From Amoebidium appalachense (Eukaryota > Ichthyosporea): 64,000 bases of DNA. The stretch covers positions 15,872,001 through 15,936,000 of the forward strand of contig CAVNZM010000001.1 in assembly GCA_963693365.1 (NCBI GenBank). The letters run 5' to 3'. The notes under the pieces are model-generated. The model made no database searches and had not been told where the DNA came from. It was given only the letters and a program-made list of their open reading frames with translations. A program made the translations under genes and the position numbers. Shown here piece after piece: positions 18,380 through 31,987 of the stretch. The number at the start of each line of letters is the position of its first letter. Positions within the stretch are counted from its first letter, which is position 1.

Positions 18380-20244
18380 ACACACACACAGCCCGGGGAC
18401 TGCAAGAACATACGGCGGCGTGTGTACGATGCGCTCAACGTGCTGATGGCCATGAACATCATCGCCAAGGAGAGGAAGGAGATCAAGTGGGTCGGCCTGC
18501 CCTCGACATTTGCACAGGAGTGCATGCACCTGCAGGTATCATATCCCTCCCTCCCCCCCCCCCCCCCCCCCCCCCCCCAAGCAAAACAACACATACACAC
18601 ACAAACACACACGTCATCACACTCTTCCGTTCTCTCTCTCCTTTCCCTGGCTCTGCCTGTTGTGCTACACTCTTTATGTGTGGTTTGCTGCATTGTATTG
18701 TCCGTTATCAATGTGGACCTCGTACCCTATGGCGCATTTAAACGCCCTTCCTCACCTCATCTTCCCTTTGCGTCATACAGTTTCAAACCATCTCTGTGCG
18801 TCTAGTACATTAAAAGAAACAGATCGTGTGCTTCTTTTGTTGTTCAACTACTCATCCCGTAACCGTGCAGGAAGAAAAAAGGATGCGGGAGGAGAGGATA
18901 CGCAAGAAGAGAGCCCACCTGTACGAGTTGATCATCCAGGTATACTCATACCCCCCCATTACTATCTCAGAATGTGCTGGTCAGAAGACGTAACAACTCA
19001 TGGTGTTATCCCCAACACTATCTCACGTTATACACGTATCCACAAGATTATCTTCAGGGTACACATTCACATAAAACTATTTCACTCTATGCATGTGCCG
19101 AAGACTCTCTCACAGTATAGACATCTGCAAACACAAATCCTCAAGACAATATCACTGTAAATGCGTATTTACAAGACTATTAAACGATACATGCATAACC
19201 AGAAGACTGTCTTACGATAACGCAGATCCTAAGACAAAAACCCATGCATTGCTAACCATGTCGCAGTCTTGCTCCATTTTATATCATGTACCAAAGAAGT
19301 TACAATGGGGCTGTCCACACTGCGCCGATTGACTGGTTTCGGATTGACAATCCATCGGAGCTCCGATTGACAAGATTCGACCAGATTTGGATTTTCCGGG
19401 AATCCATCCGATCGGCGCGTCCAGACTGGGCCGCTGGAGCTTTTTCGGCCCTTTTTCGGATTAACTTTCCCGCCAAAATGCAGATGGGAACCAATCACAT
19501 TAGGCCATGACGTATGTGAACTTTATAAGGTACAACCGCCAGGTGTCACAGTGGTTTCAAGCGCGTTCCCGAAGCGAACCATCACATATGTACCCGAGTT
19601 ATTTGTGAACCTTCTTTCTTACTTACTCTATCAGCACACAGCAGATAATAGGAGTTTAGGTGCTGAAACAGGCAGGAGAAAAATTACAAAATGCCCCAGT
19701 TGAGTGCGCATGCATTTTGTCTGGGTGCAGCGGCAACTGCAATATAGCTACCTTTACAATTCGTGTACACAAAAAACGAACTTTATATAACTACACGATA
19801 TTTCATTGGCCAAAATTATAAAGAATGCAGCCAATCATCAATCCTTTTGCGGAATAGCTATCTAAGGTTAATTTTTCTAGGTTCGCAGGCTCCGATTGGC
19901 TCGGATTGACGTTCGGATTTAGCAGTTAATCCGAACGTCAATCCGGATCCAGATGGACACGCTTACTCCAAATTTGGATTCAGCATCCATCCGAGCGCTC
20001 ATCCGAATCAGTGTGGACCCCGAATCGATTGGACTCCGATCCAAATTAGGCAAATTTGGTCAATCCGGAGCGTCAATCGGCGCAGTGTGGACAGCCCCAA
20101 TATCGACACTGCCACACATGATTTCAATAAGGATGCATGAAGAGTGTAAAGTGCCACCACACCCACCTCAACATGTCTGCACTCAACACCCAAAGCCAAC
20201 CAAATCCACATGTCACATCTAGTCTCTCTTCCTTCGACACCATC

Positions 20245-20277
<33 letters not shown>

Positions 20278-21017
20278 TAAAAATTTCCCATGCCCGCCAT
20301 CCTTTTTCCTCTGATACACCCCCAACGATACCCATATGCTAGTTGCTAAATGTACTCATCCCTCTCTCGCTGGCCCGTTCTATCCCTTTCCCCCTTCCCT
20401 CCTCTTTCTCCGGCTCTCGCTCTGCACACGCACATTCATCCGCACACACACGCACAGCAAGTTGCATTCAAAAACCTGACGGCGCGCAACATGAAAAACG
20501 AGGCCAAGAGCGGAGGCAGGCCGGAGGCCAGCAAGTGTGTGGAGCTACCGTACATCATTGTCAACACAAATGCAGACACACAGATCGACTGCGAGATGGC
20601 CGATGACGGGTATGTCTCTCTCTCTCTCTCTCTCTCTCCGTGCATTTCTCGATCTCTCGATCTCGATCTTGATCTTGATATCTCTTCGTCTCCCTCTCCC
20701 TTACACACAAATTTAACACACACACACTCACACTCACACACACTCACACACACTCACACACACTCACACACACTCACACTCCTCCTCCCCCCCCCCCCCC
20801 CCCCCCCCGACCCATCCCCCCCCCCCCCCCTCCCCCCCCCCCCCCCCCCCCCCACCGCTTCTTAAACACCACACAAACACACGCACACACATCACACCTC
20901 TCTCTCTCTGTCTGTTCCCCTCTCCCCCCACCCTCCTCCATGTGCTTCGTATTCTGTACCCCATTCTAACGTCCCCTTCCCCCTCCCCCACCCCACACCC
21001 ACCCTCCCAGCCCATCC

Positions 21018-21050
<33 letters not shown>

Positions 21051-21267
21051 TTCCCCCAACCACACGCACACAGGACGGAGTACTTTTTCGAGTTCAGCCA
21101 GCCGTTTGAGATCCACGATGAGATTGAGGTGCTTAAGCGCATGCACCTTGCCGACGGCCTGGACACCCCAAATCCCTCCCCTGAAAACGTGGCCCATGCT
21201 TGCACCCTAGTGCCCACCCAGATCGTTCCTCATATCCACGGTTTGAAATCCCCTCCTTCGCCCCTCC

Positions 21268-21310
<43 letters not shown>

Positions 21311-22432
21311 ACCCTTTTTTTCCCCCTTCGCTTTGCCAGCACCTACACCTCTCCCTCCTCCCCGCCACCCCACCCCTTCCTCCCCCCCTTCTTTCGAAAG
21401 ATGATACCTTGAGCTGAAAGTGGGCATCTATATGATAGAGATTATGGTGCTATTAAGAAATTGGCTCCCCTTAATTGAAAGTGACATCATCCTCGTGATT
21501 TCGCTATATATTTTTCCGTTTTAGCTGTTGTGTTTCAAAAATTCGTTAGGGGGCCGTGTACACCATCTTTTCGTATTCTACACTATAATGTTTGTGTTTT
21601 TACATGCTGGTGTGATGATACACAAAACTTCTGGTTGTAATACACTCGGAATAGAGTTGGTAGGTCTGTAAGAAAGAGCACCTTCGGTCTGGCCATTTCC
21701 TTTTCGAGACCAACTTCTTTCACGATATTGTTGTAATATGTGGACGTGAGGAGATTATGCCCCCGAGGCCACTTACTCACTCGCACACAAACAACCACGT
21801 ACACGTGCACCCATGTAGCCTGGCATACATTAGAACGGACCCTTATCCATTAATATTTTTTCCCCCTCTCTTCTTTACCCCCTCCCCTCCCCTCCCCCCC
21901 CCCCCCCCCCCCCCCCCCCTTCCCCCTTTTTCCCTTCCCCATCACCACCACCACCAAACACACATGCACTCACCGATTCCCAATGCCTCTTATTCACTCA
22001 TCCACCCAACCACCCATCTATGCCCCATCTTGTCTCTTTTCCACAGAAATGGCACGCCGCGCCAACCGGCCACCTCCACCCCCCGAGCCCGTCGGCATGC
22101 CGCCACCTGGTCCCCCCCTGCAATGGCAACAGCAACACTTCCCCCCAGCCGGCTACCCACACCCCATGGCCCATCTCCAGGCACCCTACCCACACTACGC
22201 ACCTCCACCCCCGCCCCCACTACAACACGCACAGCCGCTTGCCGCTATACCTCAGCAACCAGCAACAGGAAACACACAGCCGGCAAACGGGAAACAGGTT
22301 CAGGCACCCCCGGCAAATATGGCTGGTATGGCACCTGGGGCGTCGAAAACGTCGAGCGATGAGGAGAATGCGTATTGGAACCAGAACGCTATTTCGGGAC
22401 AGCAACAGATGGAGACAGCGGAATCGACGTAG
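15313..22432 (+). CDS. TFDP1: Transcription factor DP (E2F dimerisation partner)
   Basis: Nine exons: 15313-15338, 16252-16504, 17464-17562, 17867-17935, 18392-18535, 18871-18939, 20458-20609, 21074-21240 and 22047-22432, about 454 aa. DP proteins pair with E2F to bind promoters of cell-cycle genes in the nucleus. The winged-helix DNA-binding region is clear: [29 protein letters not shown] and [19 protein letters not shown] (RRxYD motif near residues 158-162), then [10 protein letters not shown] coiled-coil/DEF segment ([20 protein letters not shown]) and the DP-specific domain ([31 protein letters not shown]) follow. The N-terminus is Gln/Met/Pro-rich and the C-terminal exon is Pro/Gln-rich and ends EESTs with an acidic DEEN patch. 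The donor of the second exon (GTTTTG) and the acceptor of the third (17464, with 17445 as alternative) are the weakest joins. The eighth exon includes the usual LVPxxxxPxI element. Confidence 0.9.
17378..17438. repeat. CA microsatellite at DP acceptor
   Basis: (CA)n of about 60 bp ending roughly 25 bp before the third exon of DP. A second CA tract (about 18308-18391) runs directly into the fifth exon acceptor. Confidence 0.9.
18649..18743 (+). repeat. Intronic poly-C-tailed repeat family, copy 5
   Basis: DP intron 5. CTCTTTATGTGTGGTTTGCT core, TTGTCCGTTATCAATGTG and GGCGCATTTAAACGCCC end. Partial, weaker matches lie at about 18115-18203 and 20940-20972 in other DP introns. Confidence 0.7.
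19307..20098. mobile_element. 792-bp MITE with 27-bp perfect terminal inverted repeats in DP intron 6
   Basis: The element begins GGGGCTGTCCACACTGCGCC (TIR 19307-19333) and ends with the exact reverse complement (20072-20098). AAT flanks it on both sides (19304-19306 and 20099-20101), a 3-bp target-site duplication. TIRs starting with G's plus a 3-bp duplication fit PIF/Harbinger-type elements. Beyond 27 bp the arms continue as imperfect inverted repeats, with many GGATTGA/TCAATCC subterminal motifs. An inner perfect 18-bp palindrome lies at 19902-19919/19928-19945. There is no transposase frame, so it is non-autonomous. Confidence 0.85.
19466..19477 (+). promoter_or_regulatory. E2F/DP consensus-like site inside the MITE
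   Basis: TTTCCCGCCAAA matches the TTTSSCGC E2F/DP consensus and sits inside an intron of the DP gene itself, within the transposon. Confidence 0.4.
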
Positions 22433-22435
22433 GTG

Positions 22436-22521
<86 letters not shown>

Positions 22522-24219
22522 AGGAGGGAGGAGGAGGGGGGGGGAGGGGATGTAGGTGTTTGTGTCGTGTGTGTGTGCGTGTGTTCGTGTGTCCGTGCAC
22601 GCGCATGTGTCGTGTGGATGGATATGAATGTGCCACTGTGTGTCGTGCGTCAGTGTTCCAAGGTTGTGTGTGTCGTATACATATATGAGGCACACACACA
22701 GATGCACACATGTAATATATATAGTGGGTCAGCTTTGTGAGCCTGACACGGGAGCTCGGGTCATGGGACCTAGAAGGCGAGAGAAGATCTCTCATTTTTA
22801 GCGCTATGATGGGTGGTTGGATACTGTGATCACTTTAAGGCCACACTACTAGAGCGGTGGTATGCGTGGGTTTGTGAGCTTTCCTTTTGCTCTTCTTTTT
22901 GTTATTGGGGTTTGTTACTTCAGGTCTTTTACTTTGGTTTTGTCGTCTGTTTGTTTTTTGTGTATTTGTTCTTGTTTGTTTGTTGGTTTGCTTGTTTGCT
23001 TATTTGTTTGTTTTTGTGTGTGGTAGTGGTGGTGGTGGTGTGTGTGTGTGTGTGTGTTTTGGTTGGGGGAGGGGGGGGATGTGTGACATGTGTGACACTG
23101 TCCTTTTGGGTGTGGTTGAGTAGGAGGAAATGCCCTAGTTGTCTTGGATATATGAGGTAATCTTATCGATCATGCAATGCACAGATGTGCAATGTTGTTA
23201 CTTACTGTATTCTGGCATTTCCTTAACTACCTGATTACGCATGGCATCTATATAGATAGCCTCACTTAGTACCTTTTACTGTATTACCGCCGTGGCGCAC
23301 ATTAAAATAGAGGCACATATATCGGCCTCCGGGGGCCCGTATGCTAGTCATACGTACAAGTGTGGCCCAGTGAAAAGTCTTAAATGTCGCATGCCAGCTG
23401 CATCCGTGAGCCCGCAATCGGACGTATCACATGAACACAGTATATATATTTGAATTTAATAAATTATTGAATTTCTCTGATTTTATATACATGCCACTAT
23501 CACTCTCAGTGACGGTGTCACCGGGTAATTGAGATGTTTTCACATGTTCACTGCGTGACGGCCATGTGCATGTCCTCCTCTCCCCCCCCCCCCCCCCCCC
23601 CTCCCCCCCCCCCCCCCCCCCAGGGCCCCCTGGGCGGTCGGGCTGAGCGTGCACGTGGTAGTAACTATGCACACACATATGCCCACATCTGATGGAACAC
23701 CATGCACGTGTGATATGCAGCTCATTGCAACCGTAAGCAACAACAATTCCCCCCTCCCGAGCTCCAGGACCTCCCCCTCCCCCTCCCCCCCCCCCCCCCC
23801 CCCCCCCTCTCTCCCCTTCCCTCCCCCCCTGCCTCCCTTCCCCGCCGTAACACGCACCATCGACATGCATGGCAGGAAGGCTATAGGATGGACTGTCACA
23901 GGCAGGCCTGGACACGCTGCAAACATAAATGTACAGTATATGCGGCCAGACAGGCACTAATTGATCTCGATGAGCTTCAACCCGGGGCATGCACATTCAA
24001 CTTGCATGTGCAGGCGGTCATGACGGTATACGTATAAAATAAGTACCGTACAAGGTTGTCCGGCCGGGGGCGCCGCTAGCGCCATATGGTGTTGATTCCA
24101 CGCACAGTGAGGGAAAGTTAAGCTAGGGGATGCATATATATGGAGACAGGGTGGGAACGACTATGATTCGGAAAACAGACCAAGAAATGGCCTGCCTCGA
24201 TCCCCCCCCCTTCCCCCCC

Positions 24220-24261
<42 letters not shown>

Positions 24262-25562
24262 CCCCGCGGGGGTTCGCAATCGTGATCGCCCTCTCCGTGA
24301 CTGCTCAACTTTTCTTCTTGTGACGTCTGCTTGCATTACTGACTGAACCATGCATGCTCGTCTAGATCTCTGATCAAGAATATTCCCGGCACCCATGTTC
24401 TATTGCAACCGTACGCATACAGCAGTCACTGTGTCTGGCCGTGGGTTTCAGACAAGATGTAAACACACACACACACACACGACTTGAACGGACTCCGGAT
24501 CCGGTATGTGGATAATATTATATATATGCACGTTGACTTGTGAACATTGAGGACCCGGCAGCAATGATAAGCTGTGCTTATGATGCGGATATTCTCATGC
24601 AAGCGTGGTGCTGGTGGTGGCACTGAAAGTCTGGCCCCACAGATGTACTCGGCGCAACACTTGCAACATCACATGAGATCTTACCATTCGGAATCCAGAA
24701 CCGTCAACCTCAACATCGTTGTGTGAATTATGACAAAATCTTCACTCTGGAAAAACCAAACCAACTCTGGTGCAGTGCTCTTATGATGGAAGGTCGTTGA
24801 AGCGAAAGAAACTATGGAATTGTATTGTGCAGAAGGACTGATGTGAACGGAGCTGCACACATGCAAAGTCAGTCCTAACACCACACACGAGACCCCCACG
24901 TCCACTTCATGCATTTTCCGAGGTCAGCCGATCGGCCAGTGAAAGCCCACCCGTTCACGGCCAGACCTCTTTGACATTTTTTTCAGAAAAACGTTTTCAT
25001 ACGAACGCCTCTTTACTCGCCCCTTCTCATAATTATAGTGGCTTGCACAGTTTGGTCAAAGAACGGAAGAGTGGGTGACTCCAAGTTCAGGGGAGAAGAT
25101 GCTCTTTTGAGCCTCCCCGTGATCACTCTTTGCCCAACGATTGGCCGCTCTTGTTTACAACACCGTGCGACCGTTGTACAAAGTGAGCCCTCCTGCATAC
25201 GTCATTTTGTGGCTTTCTGAGCCGAGATTGAACGTAAGCCTTCGCGTTGCGGGGTCGGGTGTAAGACTAAAGCATGTGGTTTATCCCAAAAATAGTAGGC
25301 CTCCGCGCCAAATTTGTGCTCCCACGCGCAGGGCGCTGGCTAACGCGATCTCGGCGCTGATTGGCCGAAAGGTGGTGTGGGATTTATGTCAGAGGATATA
25401 TATGTCATTGTAATTATAAATACGGCCACAACATAAGAATAAATAGAATATTTGGGATTTTCTATTTGGAGACATACAACGTCTTTAGTTTGGTATACTG
25501 TTATATTTCTCATTAGAAGAAAAGCGTTGAATGAAACACGCAAGATACTCTTGCCTATTTTT
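22433..25562. other. Intergenic: DP 3' region to OGDH promoter
   Basis: No convincing coding exon on either strand. An AATAAA at 23458-23463 is the first clear plus-strand poly(A) signal I see after DP, about 1 kb past the stop. Poly-C tracts occur at about 23582-23620, 23782-23806 and 24216-24258. ATTGG (inverted CCAAT) motifs at about 25140 and 25358 may belong to the OGDH promoter. Confidence 0.5.
22436..22518. repeat. GT microsatellite just after the DP stop
   Basis: (GT)n of about 80 bp starting four bases after the DP stop codon, hence probably in the 3' UTR. Confidence 0.9.
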
Positions 25563-25630
25563 AGGTCAGCTGACCTTTGCCCCTTTTCATTGGCTCCCGC
25601 AAACAATAGGGAGCCAGGCCGTATAAAAGG
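25563..25630 (+). promoter_or_regulatory. OGDH core promoter: palindrome, CCAAT and TATA box
   Basis: In order: a perfect 14-bp palindrome AGGTCAGCTGACCT (25563-25576), an inverted CCAAT box ATTGGC (25589-25594), an 8-bp inverted repeat TGGCTCCC/GGGAGCCA (25591-25598, 25609-25616), and TATAAAAGG (25622-25630). Transcription would start near 25655. The 5' UTR must then be spliced, because the start codon directly follows an acceptor at 26162-26163. Confidence 0.7.
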
Positions 25631-26169
25631 CCACCTCGCGGTCTGTTTTCGTCAGTAAATTGCTTGCGGCCCCTGCCGGCCAAGGTCTGTTACTCCGCGT
25701 TTGCAGAAAAAACCTTTTTATCCACATTTCTCGGAAATGAGGAGACGGGAAAAGGAGCAATAGTTATAAATAACGGTGCAGGACGTAGATTCCGGAGGAA
25801 AAGAAATAGGGTGGGCTCAGAGTGTACCACTACCTTCTTCTATGTGGCTGCGGGTTTCGATTATACGTATTTTGATGGGTTCACCTGTTAACTGAACGGT
25901 GGAAGTGGAGGAGGATGAGAGAATTTTTTCCCGTCAAAAGTTCAGCTTTCAATAAGTTTGCAAGCACCTCCTTAGAATTTGTTTTCTGCGTTTCACTGGG
26001 GATTGCTGAAAAGCGACTTAAATCATCCTGGCAAGGGAGTAAAAGGGAGGGAGTGGGAATGATTCCCCTTTTTTTACCACCCTTGGACCTCGACTTAAAC
26101 GCACACAGGAATCGTCGCTGTTGTTCTCCGGCGGCGCAATTTCGCTAACCGATGTTTCTGCAGGCCACC

Positions 26170-27884
26170 ATGATCAAGCAATTTCTGAACGCGCGCGTGG
26201 GCAGCGGCCTTCCCAAAGGCCTCAAGGTTGTTGCCCGGCGGTGGTATGCTCAGGCTGCAGCCCAGCCCCTGCACTCGCAGGAGAGCTTCCTTTCCGGCAG
26301 CAATGGGTGTGTGTCCGCCTTGCATGGTTTTTTCTTAAACCCGGTTGGAGGAGGTGCTGTTTGGATGGGGGTTCCTGTGACCTGGTTTTTTTCTCCTAGT
26401 GGCTTGTGTGCTACGTAAACATGTTGTTTTAAGGAGGGGGGTTTGGGGGAAGGGAGGAGAGGGGGGAAGGGGATTTTAATTTGAGTACTGACTGTGCTTG
26501 TGGGTTGTGTGGCTACTTTGCACTGCTCAGATGGAAGGAACAGATGGGGCATTATGCTGTTGGTTCATTATTGTAAGCGGGCTCATTATTGTAAGCAGAC
26601 ACCTGTTCCAATTGTATGCATATTGTCGGCTTATGCTAAGACTGGGCTGGGGCCTGCAGAATCTACGTCGAGGAGATGTACCGGGCCTGGAAGGCAGATG
26701 CTAAGTCTGTCCACAAGGTACTGTTTTGACGGTCAAACGTTTTGTTGGGATGCACATGTTATCTATCGGACACACAAGAAAAATACAGCGCTTGGCTTAC
26801 ACATAAGCACGCCTGTACCAAGACAACGTATTCAGTAGTAGAGGGTAGGCTTAAGCGGACAAACACGTACAAGCACCTTGTACGCCGGTCAACACACCTT
26901 TGCCTAACTGCAACAGCATTTTTATCCTGCCCCTGTCTCCCTCCCACCCCTTCCCCCCCTGCCCCTTGATCTCTTCTTTTTCCTTTCTTGAACACTGCCT
27001 TCTTGCTTACCAACATAGTGTCCGACTGCTCTTATTGGCGGTTTTCACTTGACGGATAAGCGTGCACACGCTGACACTCATGAAATGACCATGATCTTCA
27101 AAAATGATCCTCAAAATATAGATACACGCTGCCGTACATGGCAGCATACACCCACATACACACATGGGAAAGAGACAGAATTACATATATTAGTGTGTGT
27201 AATGAATTACATATATTAGTGTGTGTAATGAAGGCTGTGAAAAAAGGGTAATGCATGTACCATAAACTTGCATGCAGTTATTATGTGCGGACGTAGAACA
27301 CTTGCACGGAACTCTGGCTAACAAGACACACGTGCAGTCGTGGGATGTTTACTTTCGTAACTTGGATGCCGGAGTGGCGCCATTTGCGGCTTACATGCCG
27401 CCCCCAGGTAAAACCCAATATACCTAATAACAGCCTTTTGTTCATGTAGTGTAGTGTTGCGTGGGCAGAAACCGATCTTCAGGTTGCAGAAAAGAAAGTG
27501 CAAGGGGTCGCCAGAGCCACCTTGTATGACAAAGAGAAAGGGGAGAGGGGAGGGGAGGGGGGGGGGGGGATAATCAGTATAGATCACTCTGCGCTGTCTT
27601 TTTTGGTGTTGGATGGGACACATCTTTTTCTGTTTTCTTTGATGCTCATCTGCTTTTCTACTAGTCTGTTTGCAACAGGCGATCACAACAAACATGTGTT
27701 CAGGACCATGATTTTTTTTTTAAAAAAAAAAATTAATCATAAAAACCGATGACAAGGAATAAAACATGCTCTGGTTATTCACAGACACGCACATCCGTTT
27801 TCATGTACCGTTTTGTGTAGTGAAAGCCAAAGCACCCTCCCCTTCCCCCTCCTCTCCAGCTCTCCTCTCCTCCTCACCTTAAGG

Positions 27885-27919
<35 letters not shown>

Positions 27920-28320
27920 CCATACATACACACATACATCTCTCATATTTGTACCTCCTTACGCTCAGCAGTGTGTCCATTTTTCTTGATTAATCATCCT
28001 CCCCTCATCGATGAAAATATTTAGTTTCACCTGTTAACACACAACCCACTATACCCCCCTACACCTCCTCTTATCCCTTTCAGGGCTGGTGAGCCCAGCA
28101 CCCAGTGCGGCCATTGCGGCTGTTGGACAGAGTCTAGGGGGCCAGTACAGCGTCAAGGAGATTCAGGACCACCTGGCCGTGCAGGCGCTAGTGCGTGCCT
28201 ACCAGGTGCGCGGCCACAATGTGGCAAACCTCGACCCCTTGGGCATGTACGACGCAGACCTGAGCGGGGAGACCCCTCTCGAGCTCATCTACACGTATGT
28301 AGTCCTGAGCTCTCCTTCGT

Positions 28321-28360
<40 letters not shown>

Positions 28361-28554
28361 CCACCACCACCACCACCACCTGCCTCTTCTCCCTGGGGAC
28401 ATCCCCCAAGCGTATCTATACCTTTATCATCCGAACCCCCTCTCTCCGTCCCTTCTTGTTTTCTCTCTGTTGTTATGCACACAAAGGTGGTCGGGCACAA
28501 TACACGAGAATTTGAAGATATCCCGTCCCATCCGGCTAGGCCGTTTGCTTCGAG

Positions 28555-28595
<41 letters not shown>

Positions 28596-30206
28596 ACCCA
28601 CACACACACACAACATTAAAAAAATTGGGTGTTTTTCTTCAAAATCCTCCAATATTATTAACTGTTAAAGGACACTTAAATATCCAATGGGCCCAGACAC
28701 AGCACACACACATACACACCAAGCAGGGACACACACACCACTACATACACACACTGCTCTGCATGTGTCCACTCATCCAAGACCGCACACACGATGCACA
28801 CCAAATACTTATTACCCCCCCCCCCCCCCCCCCCCCCCCCCCCACCCCCCCCCCCCCCCCCCCCCCCCCCACCTCCCCTTGCAGCAACTATGGGTTCACT
28901 GAGGCGGACCTTGACCGCGAGTTCTACCTCGGCACCCCCGATAATACGGGCATTCTTGGCTCGGTATGTTTTGTATGTTGTTTACGTGTGTTTGTGGTGT
29001 GTGTACGTGCTTGTTTCACTTGTTTGTGGTGCGTGTGGTGTTGGTTCCTGTTTTGTGTGTATTGATTGTATTGATGTTTTTGGTGGCTGTATGTCTGCCT
29101 GCTCCCATGCTTGGGTGTGAATGCACATGTGCAATCCATCTCTCCAGGATCTATTGATCAAGTGACTCATGGACTACCGAGCTCGTTCGTATAGGACGAC
29201 TGGCACGAATCTTTTGTGTTTGTCGAAGTACACATTAATTAGCTTCTTCATGTATTACTTTATATACAAAAAATGATCTGTGACTTTATGAATATTTAAC
29301 TTTATATACATAAAATGATTTGTCATTAACGCTGTTATACACGTATGTGCTAAAGAAGATAGAATTAGTGTCCTAACAGTTTGGTGTTTGTTTGTTTCAG
29401 GGGTTGACACACGGCAAGACCGTGCGCCTTCGTGATTTGATTACGCAGTTGGAAAGCATCTACTGCAAGAACATCGGCTACGAGTACATGCACATCAACG
29501 ACAAGGAGAAGTGTATGTCTCCCCTCTCCCCCCCTCCCCAACACGCACACACACACACACACCATACATTCCTCTCCCCTCCCCTCCCCTCCCCCGTTTA
29601 GGGAATGGGCTTTGCTTATTATGCATGCTCTGTGTGGGTTGCACTCCGCATTCCGTTGTCCGTTATGAATGTATACTTCGTGCTTCATGACACACATTAC
29701 CCCCCCCCCTACCCCCCACTCCCCCACTCGGCCGCTGGCTGTGGTGCATAGTGTGCGCAGAGGGAGGGAGATGTGTGTGTGTTGTGTGTGTGTGTGTGTT
29801 GGGGGGGGGGGGGGGGGGGGGGGAGAGAGTAGTGTTAGTAGATAGATGGTTGAGCACATGTTCATGAGATAACCTAATTCGAAGGGGGGGGGGGGGGGTC
29901 TTGTAGTTAGGAAATGTGTTTAAACTATATAGGATGAATGGCAATTCGTTTGAATATATATGTCTGCTTCCTTCTTTTGTGCCTTTAAACTAGGAAATGT
30001 GTTTAAGCTATGTAGGATGAATGGCAATTCGTTTGAATATAGATGTCTGCTTCCTTCTTTGTGCCTTCAAACCCTGTGTCTAAATGCACATTTTTAACTG
30101 CAGGCAATTGGCTGCGAGAGCGCATCGAGAACCCCCAGTCATATTCTCTGGATGCCGTCGAGAAGAAGGTCATCCTCGCCCGTCTGTGCCAGGCTGACGG
30201 GTATAT

Positions 30207-30260
<54 letters not shown>

Positions 30261-30272
30261 AAAAAAAAAAGG

Positions 30273-30320
<48 letters not shown>

Positions 30321-30462
30321 CCCGACATCTGAAACAACATATACACACAGGAGCCCCCCTCCCCCCCCCCCCCTCCAGGAAAATAAGAAAGAAAGAGAAG
30401 AGAAAAAGAAATGGCTCTACGTGATCATTAGGTGAACTTCTTCATCGAAATGTGTACACTGT

Positions 30463-30495
<33 letters not shown>

Positions 30496-30629
30496 CCCTT
30501 TCCTCAGCCTTTTCCATTCGATGCACTCATTCGACCGTAGGTGGTATAGCCTCTGCCGAGGTGTGGTGTTGTCTTTTTTGGTCACTTAATAATGTCCCTT
30601 CTCGTCTTCCCTCCTTCCTGCCACATCAT

Positions 30630-30693
<64 letters not shown>

Positions 30694-31162
30694 AGTTTTG
30701 AGCGCTTCTTGCAGACCAAGTGGAGCGCCGAGAAGCGCTTCGGTGTTGAGGGTTTGGAGGGTATGTTAGTTCCTTCTCCCCCCCCCCCCCCCCCCCCCCC
30801 CTCCCCTCCCCCCCGCCCCCGCGCCCCACAAAAGACAATGGAAACACATCTGCGTGTAGGCACCTACTCACTCACTCACTCACTCACTCACACACCTACA
30901 GACACACACAAAGGGTTCACGTTTGCATACGTTGTGTTTCAGGCCTACATATTGCCGGCATTTAGCTTAGTTCACTATGACCGTTGTAAGGCTGTTTATT
31001 GGATTTGTTACAACGACATCGCAACTGCTCGTTGTCGGAGTACGCTTGCTGAAACGTGCATAACACCTAAAGACGGTTATACGCACATACACGCACACAC
31101 ACACACACACATGCATGTAAATACACCTTAGCACGCACGCACATTCTCTCTCACTCACTCAT

Positions 31163-31195
<33 letters not shown>

Positions 31196-31602
31196 TCTCT
31201 TTCTCTTCTCATTCATTCACTCTCACTCACTCATTCAACCATTCCTCATACCTTCCCCTCCCCCCCCCCCCCCCCCCCCCCCACACCCACACACACACCC
31301 CACACACGCCACCCACACACACGTGCAGCCGCCATCCCTGCCCTCAAGTCCATTGTGGACCACGGCAGTGAGCAGGGTATTGAGACTGTGGTCTTCGGTA
31401 TGCCCCACCGTGGCCGCCTGAACGTGCTGGGCAACGTCATCAAGAAGCCCCTGGAGGTGTGTGTGTACATGTGTGCGCACACGTGTGTGTGTGTGTCTGT
31501 GTCTGTGTGTCTGTGTGTGTGTGTGTGTGTGTGTAGAGGTGGTCGTGGGTGGGGGAGTGGTTTGTGGTAGCAGATGTGCTTGGGGGCGGGTTAGTTGTTG
31601 TT

Positions 31603-31633
<31 letters not shown>

Positions 31634-31949
31634 GGGATGTGAGGGGTGGTGGTCTTTTGAGGGGGGGGAGGGAGACGTTCGTGAGAGGGGGGAAGAGGGA
31701 GGATGGTCTCAGCATGTGTATGGAAGAGGAGGGGGGGGGGTTCAAATGGAAATTCCCCCGGGGGAAGAGGGGGTGGCGGGGAGAGGAGTCAGAGATTTTG
31801 TCTTGCGTGATGTTGAATTTGTTTTCACCACACACAATCACACGTCACCTTCGCATCTGACCCCACCACTACCACAGTTCCTGTTTAGTGAGTTCAACTC
31901 CGACCTCGCTCCTGCCGATGAGGGCAGGTACGTGCCCCGCTCCCCCCCC

Positions 31950-31987
<38 letters not shown>

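Noticed and set aside
25664-25891. 75-codon frame downstream of the OGDH TATA box
   Set aside because: It begins with TTG, has no homology I recognise, and lies in the predicted OGDH leader.
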